From positions 84,346,259 through 84,410,258 of the forward strand of contig CM060680.1 of the NCBI GenBank assembly GCA_030686995.1: a stretch of DNA of 64,000 nt. The letters are read 5' to 3'. This stretch comes from Artemisia argyi (taxonomy: Eukaryota > Streptophyta > Magnoliopsida > Asterales > Asteraceae). Below are positions 40,594 through 54,008 of this stretch, piece by piece (the stretch's first letter is position 1; each line of letters opens with the position of its first letter). A program made the position numbers and the translations under genes. The notes below the pieces were generated by a model. The model ran no database searches and had not been told where the DNA came from. It saw only the letters and a list, made by a program, of their open reading frames with translations.

Positions 40594-42554
40594 GGATGGC
40601 ACTGGAAAACACCCATCAGTGCCTGAAGGGGTCGCGGGGGACAAAGATTCCTCAGGAGATGATCAAGCTCCTCTCACTGTGAAAGCCTTCACCAAATTCA
40701 TCAAAAAGATTACTAACATTTTGTACAGGAGGATCACTGATGAGGTCTTTGAAATGCACACTGAACAGGCGGTTCATTATCATAATCTCAAAGATGCTGT
40801 CGAAGACTTCGATGAGAACAGAATGCCTCAGTTAACCACTCCCTGACACAGATGATCACTCGCCTGAATCAGTTTTTGATAACCTTTAACCAACTGAATG
40901 TAGGGGTTCAGTCGGTTCAAGAATCAGTCAAGGATGATCCTGAACTCACCAGGAAGCTTCTTCAGGCATTTGAGACGTATCAGATAAACTCAGTGGCCCT
41001 CACTGAGTTACTTGACTTGCTAAAGGGTTCGAATCTTCAGGGTCTCACCACTACTGTGGAGTCTCTCAAATCTTCCTTCACCAAAATGGAAGAATCAGTG
41101 ACAGCTCAATCCCAAAGGTCCACTTCTCTGGCATGGACCTTGGGATCCAGGATGACAGCTCTTGAAACTGCTCAGGCTACACTTGACTTCAAAGTATCCA
41201 TCATTCAACAAGATACTCAGGAGATCAAGTCAATGATGACTGAAACTTTTCTAGCCTTCAAGGGTACACCTGCTTCGTCAGTTCCTCCAACACTTGCCAT
41301 CACTGCTGTTCAGGCAAATGTTGAGGGGGAGAATGTTCCTAAAACCCCTGTTACTGACGAACAAGAAGCTGGACAGCCCTCTCACACTGAGGGGGAGCAT
41401 GTCACTGAGGCCACTCCAATCACTGAAGTTCCACCACAGGAGGAACTGGTCTCTTCCACTCTCAGGCAGGACATAGGCAAAAGTATTGCTACCACCTCTG
41501 ATCCTGAAATTGTGATCAAGCCAGCCTCAACCTTGGTCAGATATGACTCTGATGAACCTATCAAAGTCCCGTTTGAAATCAATGGAGTAGTACATCATCT
41601 CACCAATGCCGAAATTCAAGCTCATATGGAAAGGACTGAGATACTACTAAAGGTGGCTGAAGAAGAGAGAATGAGCAAGCCTGCTCTTATTCAGGTTGTT
41701 CATGAGGAAGCTGAAAAGATTGGTTTGGATACTGAGGCACTAGCAACTGAGCAAGCTGGTGCAGCCTTTAAAAAGGCTTAGGAAGAAGAGCTAAATGCTC
41801 TCAAAAGGGAAAGGGAAAATAAGCTCAGGAAGGACGCTCAAATAAGAAAACATAGGGTTTTAAAGTATACTTGGGTGATGAAAGAAAGGTTAAGAACTAA
41901 AACCATCACTGACATTCAAATCCACAGAAACACCGATCCTGCAGTGGTAACCGTCTTCAGGGGCGTGATCAAAGAATATTTGACGTCCATAAGCCATTCA
42001 GGTTTGCTGATTTTGGCATCACTGAACTTGATGAGCTTCGTTCTATCATTGCCAAGAAGAACAATGTTGTAGTTTCCAGCCTTCTCAAGTCACTGAAGGA
42101 AAGGTACGACAGACTGAGAGCAATGCCTAAAGCTCTTAACATTCCCTCACTTTTTCCTGCCTTAGCAAAAGAGACTGCTCCATCTAAGGCTTCCAAGAGG
42201 AAAAGGAAGCATATTGAGATGGAGCCTGATATCAAAGTACCAGGGCTAGAGTGCGACAGGTCGCTTCCTGAAGGGATCACTTTCGTGAAAAATGCGGTCC
42301 TTGAAGCTCCTGAAAGAGGCTTATGCTTCACTGATGAGTATGTAAGCCTTGCCTTCCAAAGATGGTCTGATATGGATAAGGCAGGAATCAAAGCAATGCT
42401 CATATACCTCATGTTGGCGTCCCCCATCAAGAGTGCTGAGAACAAAAGATTCTGCCAGGACTTGGAAGCAATGATCAATGAACATCCTGAAAGACATATA
42501 CTCAGATCAAAGAAAGCAAAGCTTGAAGCCCTAGGATACCACCTGAACATCTGA
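40594..42554 (+). pseudogene. Env-like region of element B, C-terminal part
   Basis: Resumes the interrupted frame at GTGKHPSVPEG right after H, runs to 40846, shifts frame, then 40852-41781 (309 codons), a stop, and a last frame 42123-42554. The middle is a long predicted coiled coil (heptad-rich, e.g. LTELLDLLKG, LETAQATLDFKVS, HMERTEILLKVAEEERM). The end has a basic SKASKRKRKHIE stretch and closes with RSKKAKLEALGYHLNI. Two GAGGGGGAG words inside the coding sequence (about 41324 and 41390) double as polypurine-like tracts. Sirevirus env-like ORFs are known for coiled coils. Function unknown. Confidence 0.65.
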
Positions 42555-42746
42555 TCTGCAACAACTATCCTTTATTTTTTGTAATTTGTAGGACTTGTAA
42601 TAACTATGAATAAACTTTGATGTGTTGTTTAAATCATGTGTCCTACTTATAATTACATCAACATTCAGTAAGAGATGAAGACCCCTGCAAACTCATACTG
42701 AATCAAGAAACACTTAGGCTATTTGTATGTTCAAATAGGGGGAGAT

Positions 42747-43634
42747 TGTTAGGTCACTGAATTCCCCAATCTTCTTCTAACAAGGATTTGAACGTAAAAT
42801 AACCTAAGTATAAACAAGTCACTGAGTGAACAGTAACTCAGTGAGTCATCTTCAGGATGCTTAGACCGAGCCTAAGAAGAAAGGTTCTCCATTCAGTGAG
42901 GCGGAACTCAGTGACTGAGATCTAAGCCAAGAAGAAGGTGATGGGTTCAGTGAGGATGACAATAACTCACTGAACCCCAAGACTCCTCAACAACTATCAT
43001 GGTACTGAAGAACTGATGACTTGAAGACTGAAGTTTTGGCGGGACTGGGCGGGAAAGTTTGATCTATTTCACTAAAGTGCTTTATCACTTTAAGGTCAAA
43101 CTTTCCTCAAATGGTTAAAACCAGGCTGTCATCAGAAAGTGCCTTTTGGACTTAACCCAAAGAAGTTTCCCAAGTCAGAGAATAAAATCTATCAAGATTT
43201 TATTGAGGAACACTTAGGTCCATTGTATAATAGGGTTGTTCATATTTGTGTATAAATAGGTAGCATAAGTGAGGAGTAAAAGTTGACAAGTTTGTGCAAT
43301 TAATGCAAAGCATTCACAAACCACTTTTACTACTCCAAAGAACAACATAACCCCTGAGATAGCTCAGTGGGTCCTGAAAGTTGTCACTCAACATTGTTTG
43401 AGTTTAGTGAGGAGTCAATACCACACTTGTCGTTTCAATCCCAAGTGTTATTCCGCAAACACTTGGGTACGATTCTTTTTGATTAACTTCTAATAAAGAA
43501 TTAGACGTTGAAAAATATTGTCTCTTATGTTTACGTTACTTTATTGTTAATCATTTATACATCTTTGTTTAAAGTCATACAACTTGGTTACTTTAGCTAT
43601 TTAGTTACTGTTAACCAAGTAAAAGGGACCAACA
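42747..43634 (+). repeat. Element B 3' LTR
   Basis: 888 bp, preceded by the polypurine tract AAATAGGGGGAGAT (42733-42746). TATA box TATAAATA at about 43251. Confidence 0.92.
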
Positions 43635-43639
43635 CTCTT

Positions 43640-44171
43640 AACTTTCAGTTGTATAGCATACTAGTTAATAACTATCAACAGATTAATCGTAATAGACACA
43701 GAGACGTAAGGATTTGACCAAAAAGCATATATAAACTATCCAATCATAGAACTAAATTAAACTGAACATATTAACTCAATAGGTTCATAACTAGATAAAC
43801 ACAAAGGTGTTTATCCAACAATCTCAGACAACATAGCAATAGAGATAGAAAAACAATACATAAATAGAATTCATAATGAAACTGATATGCAAACCAAATT
43901 AAATCTAATGTTTATGATGAATCCTCTTTTCTCGTATAATGTTTGCAGCTCCAAAAGTGGTAGAAAACTCTTAGGGAATGTCTAGAATTCAAATGGGGAA
44001 GTTGGGGTTATTGGTCGAGTTAAGGTTTCTTTATATCATATAGGCACTTAAAACATATTACATAAACATACTTAAAACTGAAATTAGTACAACCATAACA
44101 TAACTAGAACAAGTTTCATGGTTTTTTGAATCTTTCCTCCACGACTTGCACATTAAGTTGTTAATCGATGT
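43640..44171. other. Host-side sequence right of element B, unassigned
   Basis: AT-rich, no ORF. AACACAAAGGTGTTTAT near 43800 resembles a block of F- near 59880, so part may be another remnant of that repeat, but the match is weak. Confidence 0.35.
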
Positions 44172-44393
44172 CTACATAGAGCGCACCTCTTCCTTAAACA
44201 CGCGTAGTTCCTCACGACCCTGAAATGTATTTTTGCAACATTGACATTTAGAGGCGTGTGGTTCTGGCATTGGTGGAAGTGGTTTTTCTGGGTCTGTGGA
44301 GACATACCATGCTTGAGAGCCTCATACTTTCAATGGGTAACGGACCGCATGGTTGTGACTGTTTGTTGCTAAGTTTTTGGATTGTGCATCCAT
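44172..44393 (-). pseudogene. Unidentified small gene, paralogue 1 (CxCC motif)
   Basis: Reading from ATG at 44393 gives 74 codons in one frame with one internal TGA at codon 24 and a terminal TAG. It begins MDAQS and ends with MPEPHASKCQCCKNTF followed by REELRVFKEE. It is clearly related to 54498-56268, with the same start, the same CQCC segment and an internal stop at about the same place. The shared internal stop may mark an unspliced intron or an upstream ORF rather than decay. I do not recognise the family. Confidence 0.5.
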
Positions 44394-45612
44394 GGTGAGC
44401 TGAGAGTTTCAATGAGTTTGATGAACAAAGATGATGATATGAGATGGGTAGGTTTGTGAGAAATTTTGACAAGTAAATGAAGCCAGTGATATGGGTAGGT
44501 TTGTGTGTAAATGTGTGAAGTTAATAATCCTTTACCTCACACAAATAAAGTTACACGGGTTTATTTCAAAGTAGCCTGACCCTATATTTGACTACATAAA
44601 AGTAAATTCACACTAGGTTAGAAAAAGTGTGTGTTACTCTTGAAGTAAATTATCCTGCCAACTAGTATGGCACACTATTCGAGTAAACAAATGAAGAGAA
44701 ACAATATGGATGGTACTGATACAGACGTGGGGGTGTTGGATGGCAACAACGAATCAACTAATATGAGATGCATAAGCTGTTATATGGAAGTTCAAAATAT
44801 GGTTGGTTTAACTTTTAAAGCAAGGCTACCTAGAGGAGAAAGTATGTGGTATTCCTGTTGGAGGAATGCTTACATAGGCAGAGGAGTTGTTGCAGCTGAT
44901 GGAGGTGGTGGTTCAGTAGCTACAAGTGGTGGTGTTATAAGCTTAGGTGTTAGAAGTGGAAACATAACTAGAGGGGGTGGTGTAGTGGGTAGTGGAGATG
45001 GAAGTGTGTCACAACTCGTAATTTCATGTCCTTTTTCAAACGTCGAAATTTCATTTTTCATCTCGGAAATTACAATTCACTATTACTATTCACTTTCACT
45101 ATTCATTTTCGAATTTTTTTTATTTCATATTCTCGTAAGTTAAACTATTTTAACGGTAATCCGAGAGTTTGGCACTCGTCGGATCATTTCTGCAAATATC
45201 ACGAAGCCGTGTCCGAGATTTACTTTTGGGTTTAAACGTCGTTCCAGCATCCCGATATGTCCATAAAATATTATAAAAGATAGAAATATGATTTTCTCTC
45301 ATTTTACGATAATTCTAAAAGTTTTGGAATTTTACGTTTTTCAGTTCAGCGTTTTACGCGAATTACGCGTTTTAGACCCGCGTTTCCAGTTTTAACAGCG
45401 TTTAAGCAACCCGATGGAACTTACCATTCATTTTATATTTTATTATGAAGTATTTTGACAAGTTTAGTCATTCTTTCAAGTTTAATATTTTTACGATACC
45501 CGGATTTACGTTTCGCGGTTTAAAACTTTACGGTTAGCGATTAACGGAACCAAAACCGACTCCGTGAACTAGATATTAACAAGTTTCCTACATACTCATC
45601 TACCATGTGCAG

Positions 45613-45634
45613 CCCCCCCCCCCCCCCCCCCCCC
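45613..45634. repeat. Poly(C) run in element D 5' LTR
   Basis: 22 C; the matching run in the 3' LTR (51229-51254) has 26. Confidence 0.95.
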
Positions 45635-47575
45635 TCAAAATATCTAGTCAACTTGACCAATTATTTACTAAAATGCCATCGGATTAGATATTTCCTACAA
45701 AAACACAAATAACACTTTCATACTTATTTTCATGAATCAAAAGTGAGGTTTTCTCTCTTTTTCTTCCTCCCTAGCCACAACCAAAACAAGAACACCATCA
45801 AAGATCCATTATTTTTTCAAGATCAAGACATAATCAAGCTCCATTTACATTCCTTGTTAGGGTTTTGTGATAAAAACCTAGGTTTCTTAATCCATTTCTC
45901 ATCAAACTCCATATATATTCAAGTAAGCTTCAAGTGTTATTTTTTCATCAGCTAATACCTTCATTTCATTAGTAACATGTTGTATTTTCAAGATATATTG
46001 GTAAATATGCAAGTAGTTATGTTATATATACTACTTTTCAAGTATTTCTTAATTATTATGAAATTATAATTAACCTATGGTTATCTCCATGAAACCCACC
46101 AAGGTTGGTGATGTTTAGGACCCCATGACACCCTAAGAAGGTGTATGGTAGGATTTAGTAATTGTGGAGTTGATTGGAGTGGATTTGGACAAGTATTAAA
46201 CTAGAAAAATGAATTTTAACCACTATATAAATGTTGCTGTCCCATTTTGTAAAATACAGGAAACTCAGGGGTTTCCGGGTAACTTTGGGCTAGAGATTTA
46301 GAAAATAATTTCAAAAACGAAGCCGTGGGTAAAAGAACGGATTAAAACGAGTTTATAACGAAGGAGATATGATTTTTGCAAGTTTAACGACGAAAACTAT
46401 TTTCTGAAAATTTTACTTGCTGTCCCACGATTTTCAAGGGCCAATCTGAGGTGTAAAACTTGATCTAGCCATCCCGACTTATTAAAAATATATTAGTATG
46501 TTGTCCCACGATTCCGGGGATATAAAGAACGTAGAAAACAAGCTTATAACGACCAAGATATAAACGTTTCAAAATCGACGAAACTCTATTTATTTCCATC
46601 AACTTTTTAGCAAAATAATCGTAAGTATAGAAAAACTACTTTTATAATACAACATGTTGAGAGCCGTTTATCTTATTGATAAACCCATTTCTGGAAACTT
46701 TACATCATTGACAAAAAGTTAGTTCACCTAGCCTAGTTCCCAAAACATCCAACCGTTTGTCAAAAGGATTTATAACAAATAACTTATGGTCTTCCAAACT
46801 TTCCCGAAAACTGCCCAGAGTCTGCCAAAACAGCCCAAACACCTCACTTTGCGGCTATTTATTTTTATGATCGAGACTCGTATGGACAAACTTCAGTTCT
46901 GTGACTTTTTAGATATGGTGGAAATCTTCTCAAAACTACTGAGCTTCTTTCCTAACTCTTAATATTCACTATTTCCTGACTAGTTTTGCGAGACCACTTT
47001 GGTCATATTTTCAAGTTATGAAAAGTATCATTTTACGACGAAAATACTATATTTACCGATAGAACACCAAACGAGGATCGTGGAGTACCGTTTCAACGTA
47101 TTTACATGGAAAGTGGTTATTAACTTAACGAGACGTCAAAAATGTATTTTTTGACGATAAACATTATTTTCAAAACTAACGAGTAGTATCGATAACATAC
47201 GTATTTGCATGTGTAGCATCATTTCATTTCTTACATTAGATCATATCATTCATATTAGGTTGCGGTTAGAGATCGAACCTCATTTCGTGTATCCACCTTT
47301 GCCATCGTAGCTATCGCACCAGGTGAGTCATAGCCCCTACTCTTTTAATCGTTTTGTAAACTTTTTGGGGGAGAATACATGCTCGTTTTACTTAAACGCA
47401 TTACTCGCTTTACATGGTTGATTATTCAAATATTTCCGCCTTATCTAATACTTGTTTGATTATCCGAGTACAATACTATTCACTTGTTACCTACTTGCTA
47501 TTCACTCATGGACATGAGTGCATAATTTAAACTATTACAGATTACCTATGATTGCCTAAGTTAAGAACCGTTAGC

Positions 47576-47690
47576 TACATTTCATAGGTAGGTTTGATTA
47601 CCTACATTTCGTAGGTATGTTTGATTACCTACATTTCATAGGTATGTGTGATTACCTACATTTCCTAGGTATGTGTTTACCTACATTACT
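47576..47690 (+). repeat. Inverted-tandem repeat in element D LTR
   Basis: About four units of 27-31 bp, each with an internal inverted repeat ACCTA...TAGGT. The same array is at about 53194-53300 in the 3' LTR. Confidence 0.85.
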
Positions 47691-48393
47691 TGGGAGCGTA
47701 ACCTCCTACATATAGCTAGAAAACCTTTTCGGTGCCTTGAACTTTGTGCAATCAATATTCTTTCCTAAACTGGTGCTATGAAACTTTGTTCAATAAACTA
47801 TTTATGCGTTTTGCTTATGGTCAGATTCATTTATATAGCGACATTGTCATGGCTACATTATCACTTTTACCTTCATATAGCGACATTGCTACACTTATCT
47901 TTGAATCTTGGTCCACATATTACATTTGTTTACACAAACTAAATCATATTTGGTAGTGGGTCGTAAACACACAGGTTACAAGTCTCTTATGGCGGGAATT
48001 GTAACTGAGTGGATTTACGATGCCTTTGCTGGAAAATCTTCATTCATATGCATTACTTTCTTTTTCACAAGACTCTATGAACTCACCAACCTCGTGTTGA
48101 CACTTTAGCATGTATTTTCAGGTATTAAGCAATGGCACGCTACAGGAGGTTTTGGCAGGGCATGGCATGGTCATAGAAGACTCTGATTTTTCATTTGGGG
48201 ACCGTTTTAAACTATTTTAAGGGCCTACTTCCGCACTACTTTTAACAATGTAAATTCTACATTTTGTTTAAACTATTTTATTCTAAATGATTCAAGTGAA
48301 AACCATTTTTGAACTTGTGTTGTAATACCAATTGAATTACACCCCAGCCACATGTATGCTTCCGCTGGACCCGATTTTGGGGGTGTGACAGAT

Positions 48394-48405
48394 TGGTATC
48401 AGAGC
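48394..48405 (+). other. Primer-binding site of element D
   Basis: TGGTATCAGAGC three bases after the LTR. Confidence 0.9.
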
Positions 48406-50431
48406 TTTGGCTATAGCGAACTAAGTGTTTTTAAAACCTAGACTATAGCTACTTTCCCGAAAACTTAACCCTATGACCGCCACGTGCCTGCCTGCCTGCC
48501 AAGCTGAAGCCTCATTTGTGGTTAGTTGCTGACATAGGTGATAAGATTTGTGTCTCATTATCTAGTATATTATATTCATTTATTCTAATTGATTACTATA
48601 ATTGTCTTTCATATAAGCATGTTCACGTATCGTATATATCACCGCATTATGTTTTTCCTTGCATAGTTTCATCATTTGACCTCGAGTTTGGTCACCTGCC
48701 TTAGTCTTTCAGAACGTCTTGGTATTTGTGAAGGACATAGTATTAGTATGACTGAGCTGAGTATTTCAAAATTCATGGAACCTCGGTGGAATATAGACTG
48801 GTCATTTATATTCAACCCGGGATAGTAGGACATAGGCTAACCACCTATATCCGACTCAGAAATGAATTTTGCAACACTGAGAATGGTTATAATAAAATTT
48901 TGTCTGGATTGAATCCTCTACTCAATTTCCAAATGTTTCATTCATGTGTGTGTATACTCTCGTTGTCAGAATATTCATACCTTTCATCACTTCGTGAACC
49001 GCCGCTTAGAAGCACGTCAACTGGTCATTTAATTTCATGAACATTTACGTCTATGCACAATACACTTACATCACAGTATTTTCTTTTATCACAATCTCAT
49101 TTTGTTGCAGTTGTCACAGTCTCTTCCCTTCTCACCATCATTATTATTTCCCTTCCCCATCCCCATATATATAAGGAATTAGCTAACACTCTATGGATTC
49201 CAATGTCACTCATCACTCACCACTCCCAATATTGATAATTGGATATTATTAATGACCTCCCTAGGAAAGACTTTCCATACCATCTATAAGGAGGATCCCT
49301 AGGTACATTAAGACCGTTCAAAACTCAACAGAAATCTCAGGATATCACAAAACAATTCGAACCACTATCACTGGCCTGATCACCAAAAATTCTATCATCT
49401 AGAAAGTATTGGCTTGACTGAATTACAGGATTATTTTCGATACGAGTGCTCACTAAGCAACACCATAGAGATAAATCCAACCTCTTAACCGAGACTATAG
49501 ATTGAACATGTCCTCACCAATACACTTTATCCAAACATGTTAGACACCTATGCCTTTGTGCAGACATACATACCTGATTATTTTATCCTCTTAATACTTT
49601 CACTTTAAAATGGATTTTTCTCCAAACTACAGTCATACAAAACATATATCTTGTAAGAAATACTTTTATGAGACACTTATTTTTATAAGCAAATTCCTTT
49701 TGGTTAGTCCTTTACAAAACTATTGAATTGTTAGGAAATTTTAAACATCGATCTTTGGTAAACCGTATTATCCACCTTATATTGAAAACTGTCCTATCTT
49801 GCATAACTATTAAATTTTGAAACATCAAGAAAAATGTTACTTGGAAAGCCGTTTACTTAAACTTGTAGATTCATTTATTCGGGGAAGGTTTATGAACAAA
49901 ACACAATCTCAAAACAAACTTTGAAAAATCAATCACTATATTACATCACTTATACATTTAGGATTTTGTGATTTGATGACATAGAGCTTGGGGAAAATCT
50001 TAGTAATGGAGACTAAGTATCGTAGGTGGAGAAAGACTCAATTCATGATATCCTGCGGAGGATCACAACCTTATCCTAATCTATTATTTCCAATATCACC
50101 CTTTTGACGGACTTAACCTTGTAAGTTTTTCCACAAGATTCATGATATCCATTTCAATTATTCCTAATAGAGGAATTTAATTCACCTCAAACTCCTAGCG
50201 ATTACATTAAGATTCCTTTGGAACCACACCACCTATCATCTTCAGACCAATTGTCAGAATCAGAGAATGATTCAAACATAGGGAGATATGCCCAAATCGG
50301 GTGTGATTGATTCTGGAAATGGTTGGGCTGACCATTTGCTATAAATTGGATTCACTTACAATGATAGATATCACACGATCCCAAGGACAACATCATTGAG
50401 ACACAATTCACAAACATGGAGAGATAAACCC
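48406..50431 (+). other. Element D internal region, non-coding
   Basis: No conserved gag, protease, RT or integrase motif in any frame; only scattered short ORFs. Confidence 0.65.
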
Positions 50432-50523
50432 GAGATACATTGGACCATTCAATATTTCAGACAGAATGAGCCTAGTGGCCTACAGACTTGAGCTCCCATT
50501 AGAGCTCAGTATCTTACACGATA
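50432..50523 (+). pseudogene. Remnant of the gypsy pol C-terminus in element D
   Basis: One frame reads RYIGPFNISDRM and VAYRLELPLELS, close to the [KR]-[FY]-[IV]-GPF... and VAYRLELP..LS words that lie after the integrase core of plant chromoviruses. Expected downstream chromodomain residues are not seen. Confidence 0.65.
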
Positions 50524-50571
50524 AATATCATCATCTTTTCACCAATACCATTCTAGAGACCAACACAAACT

Positions 50572-50607
50572 GAACTTCGGGACGAAGTTCCTTTTAGAGG
50601 GGAAGAA
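50572..50607 (+). promoter_or_regulatory. Hairpin and polypurine tract before element D 3' LTR
   Basis: GAACTTCG/CGAAGTTC inverted repeat (50572-50590) followed by TTTTAGAGGGGAAGAA, the likely plus-strand primer. Confidence 0.8.
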
Positions 50608-53600
50608 TGTCACAACTCGTAATTTCATGTCCTTTTTCAAACGTCGAAATTTCATTTTTCATCTCAGAAATTACTATTCACTATTACTATTCACTATTAG
50701 TATTCACTTTCACTATTCATTTTCGAAATTTTTTTTATTTCATATTCTCGTAAGTTAAACTATTTTAACGGTAATCCGAGAGTTTGGCACTCGTCGGATC
50801 ATTTATGCAAATATCACGAAGCCGTGTCCGAGATTTACTTTTGGGTTTAAACGTCGTTCCAGCATCCCGATATGTCCATAAAACATTATAAACGATAGAA
50901 ATATGATTTTCTCTCATTTTACGACAATTCTAAAAGTTTTGGAATTTTACGTTTTTCAGTTCAGCGTTTTACGCGAATTACGCGTTTTAGACCCGCGTTT
51001 CCAGTTTTAACAGCGTTTAAGCAACCCGATGGAACTTACCATTCATTTTATATTTTATTATGAAGTATTTTGACAAGTTTAGTCATTCTTTCAAGTTTAA
51101 TATTTTTACGATACCCGGATTTACGTTTCGCGGTTTAAAACTTTACGGTTAGCGATTAACGGAACCAAAACCGACTCCGTGAACTAGATATTAACAAGTT
51201 TCCTACATACTCATCTACCATGTGCAGTCCCCCCCCCCCCCCCCCCCCCCCCCCTTCAAAATATCTAGTCAACTTGACCAATTATTTACTAAAATGCCAT
51301 TGGATTAGATATTTCCTACAAAAACACAAATAACACTTTCATACTTATTTTCATGAATCAAAAGTGAGGTTTTCTCTCTTTTTCTTCCTCCCTAGCCACG
51401 ACCAAAACAAGAACACCATCAAAGATCCATTATTTTTTCAAGATCAAGACATAATCAAGCTCCATTTACATTCCTTGTTAGGGTTTTGTGATAAAAACCT
51501 AGGTTTCTTAATCCATTTCTCATCAAACTCCATATATATTTAAGTAAGCTTCAAGTGTTATTTTTTCATCATCTAATACCTTCATTTCATTAGTAACATG
51601 TATTTTCAAGATATATTGGTAAATATGCAAGTAGTTATGTTATATATACTACTTTTCAAGTATTTCTTAATTATTATGAAATTATAATTAACCTATGATT
51701 ATCTCCATGAAACCCACCAAGGTTGGTGATGTTTAGGACCCCATGACACCCTAAGAATGTGTATGGTAGGATTTAGTAATTGTGGAGTTGATTGGAGTGG
51801 ATTTGGACAAGTATTAAACTAGAAAAATGAATTTTAACCACTATATAAATGTTGCTGTCCCATTTTGTAAAATACAGGAAACTCAAGGGTTTCCGGGTAA
51901 CTTTGGGCTAGGGATTTAGAAAATACTTTAAAAAACAAAGCCGTGGGCGAAAGAACGGATTAAAACGAGTTTATAACGAAGGAGATATGATTTTTGCAAG
52001 TTTAACGACGAAAACTATTTTCTGAAAATTTTACTTGCTATCCCACGATTTTCAAGGGCCAATCTGAGGTGTAAAACTTGATCTAGCCATCCCGACTTAT
52101 CAAAAATATATTAGTATGTTGTCCCACGATTTCGGGGATATAAAGAACGTAGAAAACAAGCTTATAACGACCAAGATATACACGTTTTAAAATCGACGAA
52201 ACTCTATTTATTTCCATCAGCTTTTTAGCAAAATAATCGTAAGTATAGAAAACTACTTTTATAATACAACATGTTGAGAGCCGTTTATCTTATTGATAAA
52301 CCCATTTCTGGAAACTTTACATCATTGACAAAAAGTTAGTTCACCTAGCCTAGTTCCCAAAACATCCAACCGTTTGTCAAAAGGATTTATAACGAATAAC
52401 TTATGGTCTTCCAAACTTTCCCAAAAACTGCCCAGAGTCTGCCAAAACAGCCCAAACACCTCACTTTGCGGCTATTTATCTTTATGATCGAGACTCGTAT
52501 GGACAAACTTCAGTTCTGTGACTTTTTAGATATGATGGAAATCTTCTCAAAACTACTGAGCTTCTTTCCTAACTCTTAATATTCACTATATCCCGACTAG
52601 TTTTGCGAGACCACTTTGGTCATATTTTCAAGTTATGAAAAGTATCATTTTACGACGAAAATACTATATTTACCGATAGAACACCAAACGAGGATCGTGG
52701 AGTACCGTTTCAACGTATTTACATGGAAAGTGGTTATTAACTTAACGAGACGTCAAAAATGTATTTTTCGACGATAAATGTTATTTTCAAAACTAACGAG
52801 TGGTATCGATAACATACGTATTTGCATATGTAGCATCATTTCATTTCTTACATTAGATCATATCATTCATATTAGGTTGCGGTTAGAGATCGAATCTCAT
52901 TTCGTGTATCCACTTTTGCCATCGTAGCTATCGCATCAGGTGAGTCATAGCCCCTACTCTTTTAATCATTTTGTAAACTTTTTGGGGGAGAATACATGCT
53001 CGTTTTACTTAAACGCATTACTCGCTTTACATGGTTGATTACTCAAATATTTTCAGCCTTATCTAATACTTGTTTGATTATCCGAGTACAATACTATTCA
53101 CTTGTTACCTACTTGCTATTCACTCATGGACATGAGTGCATAATTTAAACTATTACAGATTACCTATGATTGCCTAAGTTAAGAACCGTTAGCTACATTT
53201 CATAGGTATGTTTGATTACCTACATTTCATAGGTGTGTTTGATTACCTACATTGCATAGGTATGTGTGATTACCTACATTTCCTAGGTATGTGATTACCT
53301 ACATTACTTGGGAGCATAACCTCCTACATATAGCTAGAAAACCTTTTCGGTGCCTTGAACTTAGTGCAATCAATATTCTTTCCTAAACTGGTGCTATGAA
53401 ACTTTGTTCGATAAACTATTTATGCGTTTTGCTTATGGTCAGATTCATTTATATGGCGACATCGTCATGGCTACATTATCACTTTTACCTTCATATAGCG
53501 ACATTTCTACACTTATCTTTGAATCTTGGTCCACATATTACATTTGTTTACACAAACTAAATCATATTTGGCAGTGGGTCGTAAACACACAGGTTACAAG

Positions 53601-54008
53601 TCTCTTATGGCGGGACTTGTAACTGAGTGGATTTACGATGCCTTTGCTGGAAAATCTTCATTCATATGCATTACTTTCTTTTTCACAAGACTCTATGAAC
53701 TCACCAACCTCGTGTTGACACTTTAGCATGTATTTTCAGGTATTAAGCAATGGCACGCTACAGGAGGTTTTGGCAGGGCATGGCCTGGTCATAGAAGACT
53801 CTGATTTTTCATTTGGGGACCGTTTTAAACTATTTTAAGGGCCTACTTCCGCACTACTTTTAACAATGTAAATTCTACATTTTGATTAAACTATTTTATT
53901 CTAAATGATTCAAGTGAAAACCATTTTTAAACTTGTGTTGTAATACCAATTGAGTTACACCCCAGCCACATGTATGCTTCCGCTGGACCCGATTTTAGGG
54001 GTGTGACA
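50608..54008 (+). repeat. Element D 3' LTR
   Basis: Collinear with the 5' LTR; small indels, mainly in the poly(C) run and the 30-bp tandem repeat. Confidence 0.92.
51229..51254. repeat. Poly(C) run in element D 3' LTR
   Basis: 26 C. Confidence 0.95.

Larger units (their letters stand above)
45007..48390 (+). repeat. Element D 5' LTR
   Basis: Contains a 22-C run (45613-45634), a leader-like C/T-rich stretch at 45750-45950, and four copies of a GATTACCTACATTTCATAGG repeat at 47576-47690. Short ORFs inside recur in the 3' LTR and are not genes. Confidence 0.92.
45007..54008 (+). mobile_element. Element D: gypsy (Del/Tekay-like) retrotransposon with 3.4-kb LTRs and no coding capacity
   Basis: TGTCACAACTCG...GGGTGTGACA, perfect TSD AAGTG (45002-45006 and 54009-54013). 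LTRs of 3384 and 3401 bp surround only 2217 bp. Met-tRNA primer site at 48394-48405 and GAACTTCGGGACGAAGTTCC plus a purine tract before the 3' LTR, as in Del/Tekay chromoviruses. Only a scrap of pol is left. LTRs making up three quarters of the element recall LARD-type non-autonomous elements. Confidence 0.92.

Noticed and set aside
47576..47690. CRISPR-like array
   Set aside because: Regularly spaced near-palindromic units, but there are no unique spacers, it lies in a plant LTR and is duplicated with the LTR.
47744..48108. 70- and 66-codon frames repeated at 53404-53726
   Set aside because: They occur in both LTRs of element D at matching positions; repeat sequence, not genes.
45007..48390. 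Treating 45007-48390 as a solo element
   Set aside because: A primer site follows directly and a second collinear LTR with a matching AAGTG duplication lies at 50608-54008, so it is one full-length element.
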